From Pseudomonadota bacterium (lineage in GTDB: Bacteria; Myxococcota_A; Bradymonadia; UBA4248), in assembly GCA_009786045.1 (NCBI GenBank), contig WQTY01000133.1, positions 1 through 6,307 on the forward strand: a stretch of 6,307 bases of DNA, read 5' to 3'. How positions within the stretch are numbered: the first letter of the stretch is position 1; each line of letters begins with the position of its first letter. Below the pieces are notes generated by a model, which did not search any database, was not told the DNA's origin, and worked only from the letters and a program-made list of their open reading frames with translations. The position numbers and the translations under genes are program-made. Below are positions 6,229 through 6,307 of the stretch, piece after piece.

Positions 6229-6307
6229 CTATCGCACTCGCCTTATCACTGACGGCAGGGTCGCGGCGTCGAAATGGTGCAGATTCCAGGAAGCAAGGAG
6301 GCGTGGA
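6229..6307 (-). CDS. Possible C-terminal end of an upstream minus-strand gene (partial)
   Basis: From the window edge one minus-strand frame runs open to TAG (6231-6229) and encodes about 25 residues ending in LPSVIRRVR, with SWNLHHFD earlier. The composition looks protein-like and a GC-rich hairpin (6206-6222) follows the stop. A second minus-strand frame is also open to about 6197, and the plus strand has AAGGAGG (6295-6301), which could instead be a ribosome binding site for a plus-strand gene outside the window. The fragment is too short to identify. Confidence 0.22.
   Translation of the reverse strand, partial: PRLLASWNLHHFDAATLPSVIRRVR

Overview
The window carries one coherent block of bacterial genes, and every gene I can support lies on the minus strand, so transcription runs right to left. 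Two exported lipoproteins with standard lipoboxes and +2 residues other than Asp point to a Gram-negative envelope. PanB, PanC and RibA are all of the ordinary proteobacterial type. The DNA is moderately GC-rich. Nothing in it names a genus; a member of the Pseudomonadota is the best guess.

In order of transcription: (1) a 407-aa lipoprotein with a TPR-like helical region and a C-terminal domain resembling LytR_C (6072 to 4849); (2) a 235-aa cyclophilin-type peptidyl-prolyl isomerase lipoprotein (4711 to 4004); (3) ribA, GTP cyclohydrolase II (3719 to 3087); (4) panB, ketopantoate hydroxymethyltransferase (3085 to 2288); (5) panC, pantothenate synthetase, starting at TTG (2083 to 1226); (6) an unrecognised 374-aa gene (1229 to 105); (7) a textbook rho-independent terminator (56 to 17). 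The far right end may hold the last codons of another minus-strand gene.

ribA-panB-panC-orf374 look like one transcription unit. The ribA stop and panB start are one base apart, panC and orf374 overlap by ATGA, and a strong terminator follows. The unit joins the committed step of riboflavin synthesis to two steps of pantothenate (CoA precursor) synthesis and ends in a gene of unknown function. The two lipoprotein genes upstream act in the envelope and may be transcribed separately.

The spacers are rich in inverted repeats. A 204-bp panB-panC spacer holds two mutually exclusive stem sets just upstream of the panC ribosome binding site. The 284-bp ribA leader has several pairable segments and a possible 14-codon upstream reading frame ending in the ribA start. 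A perfect 12-bp hairpin separates the two lipoprotein genes. I found no tRNA, rRNA, CRISPR array, insertion sequence or phage gene. I saw no clearly new system; the most open items are orf374, the TPR/LytR_C-like lipoprotein and the structured spacers.
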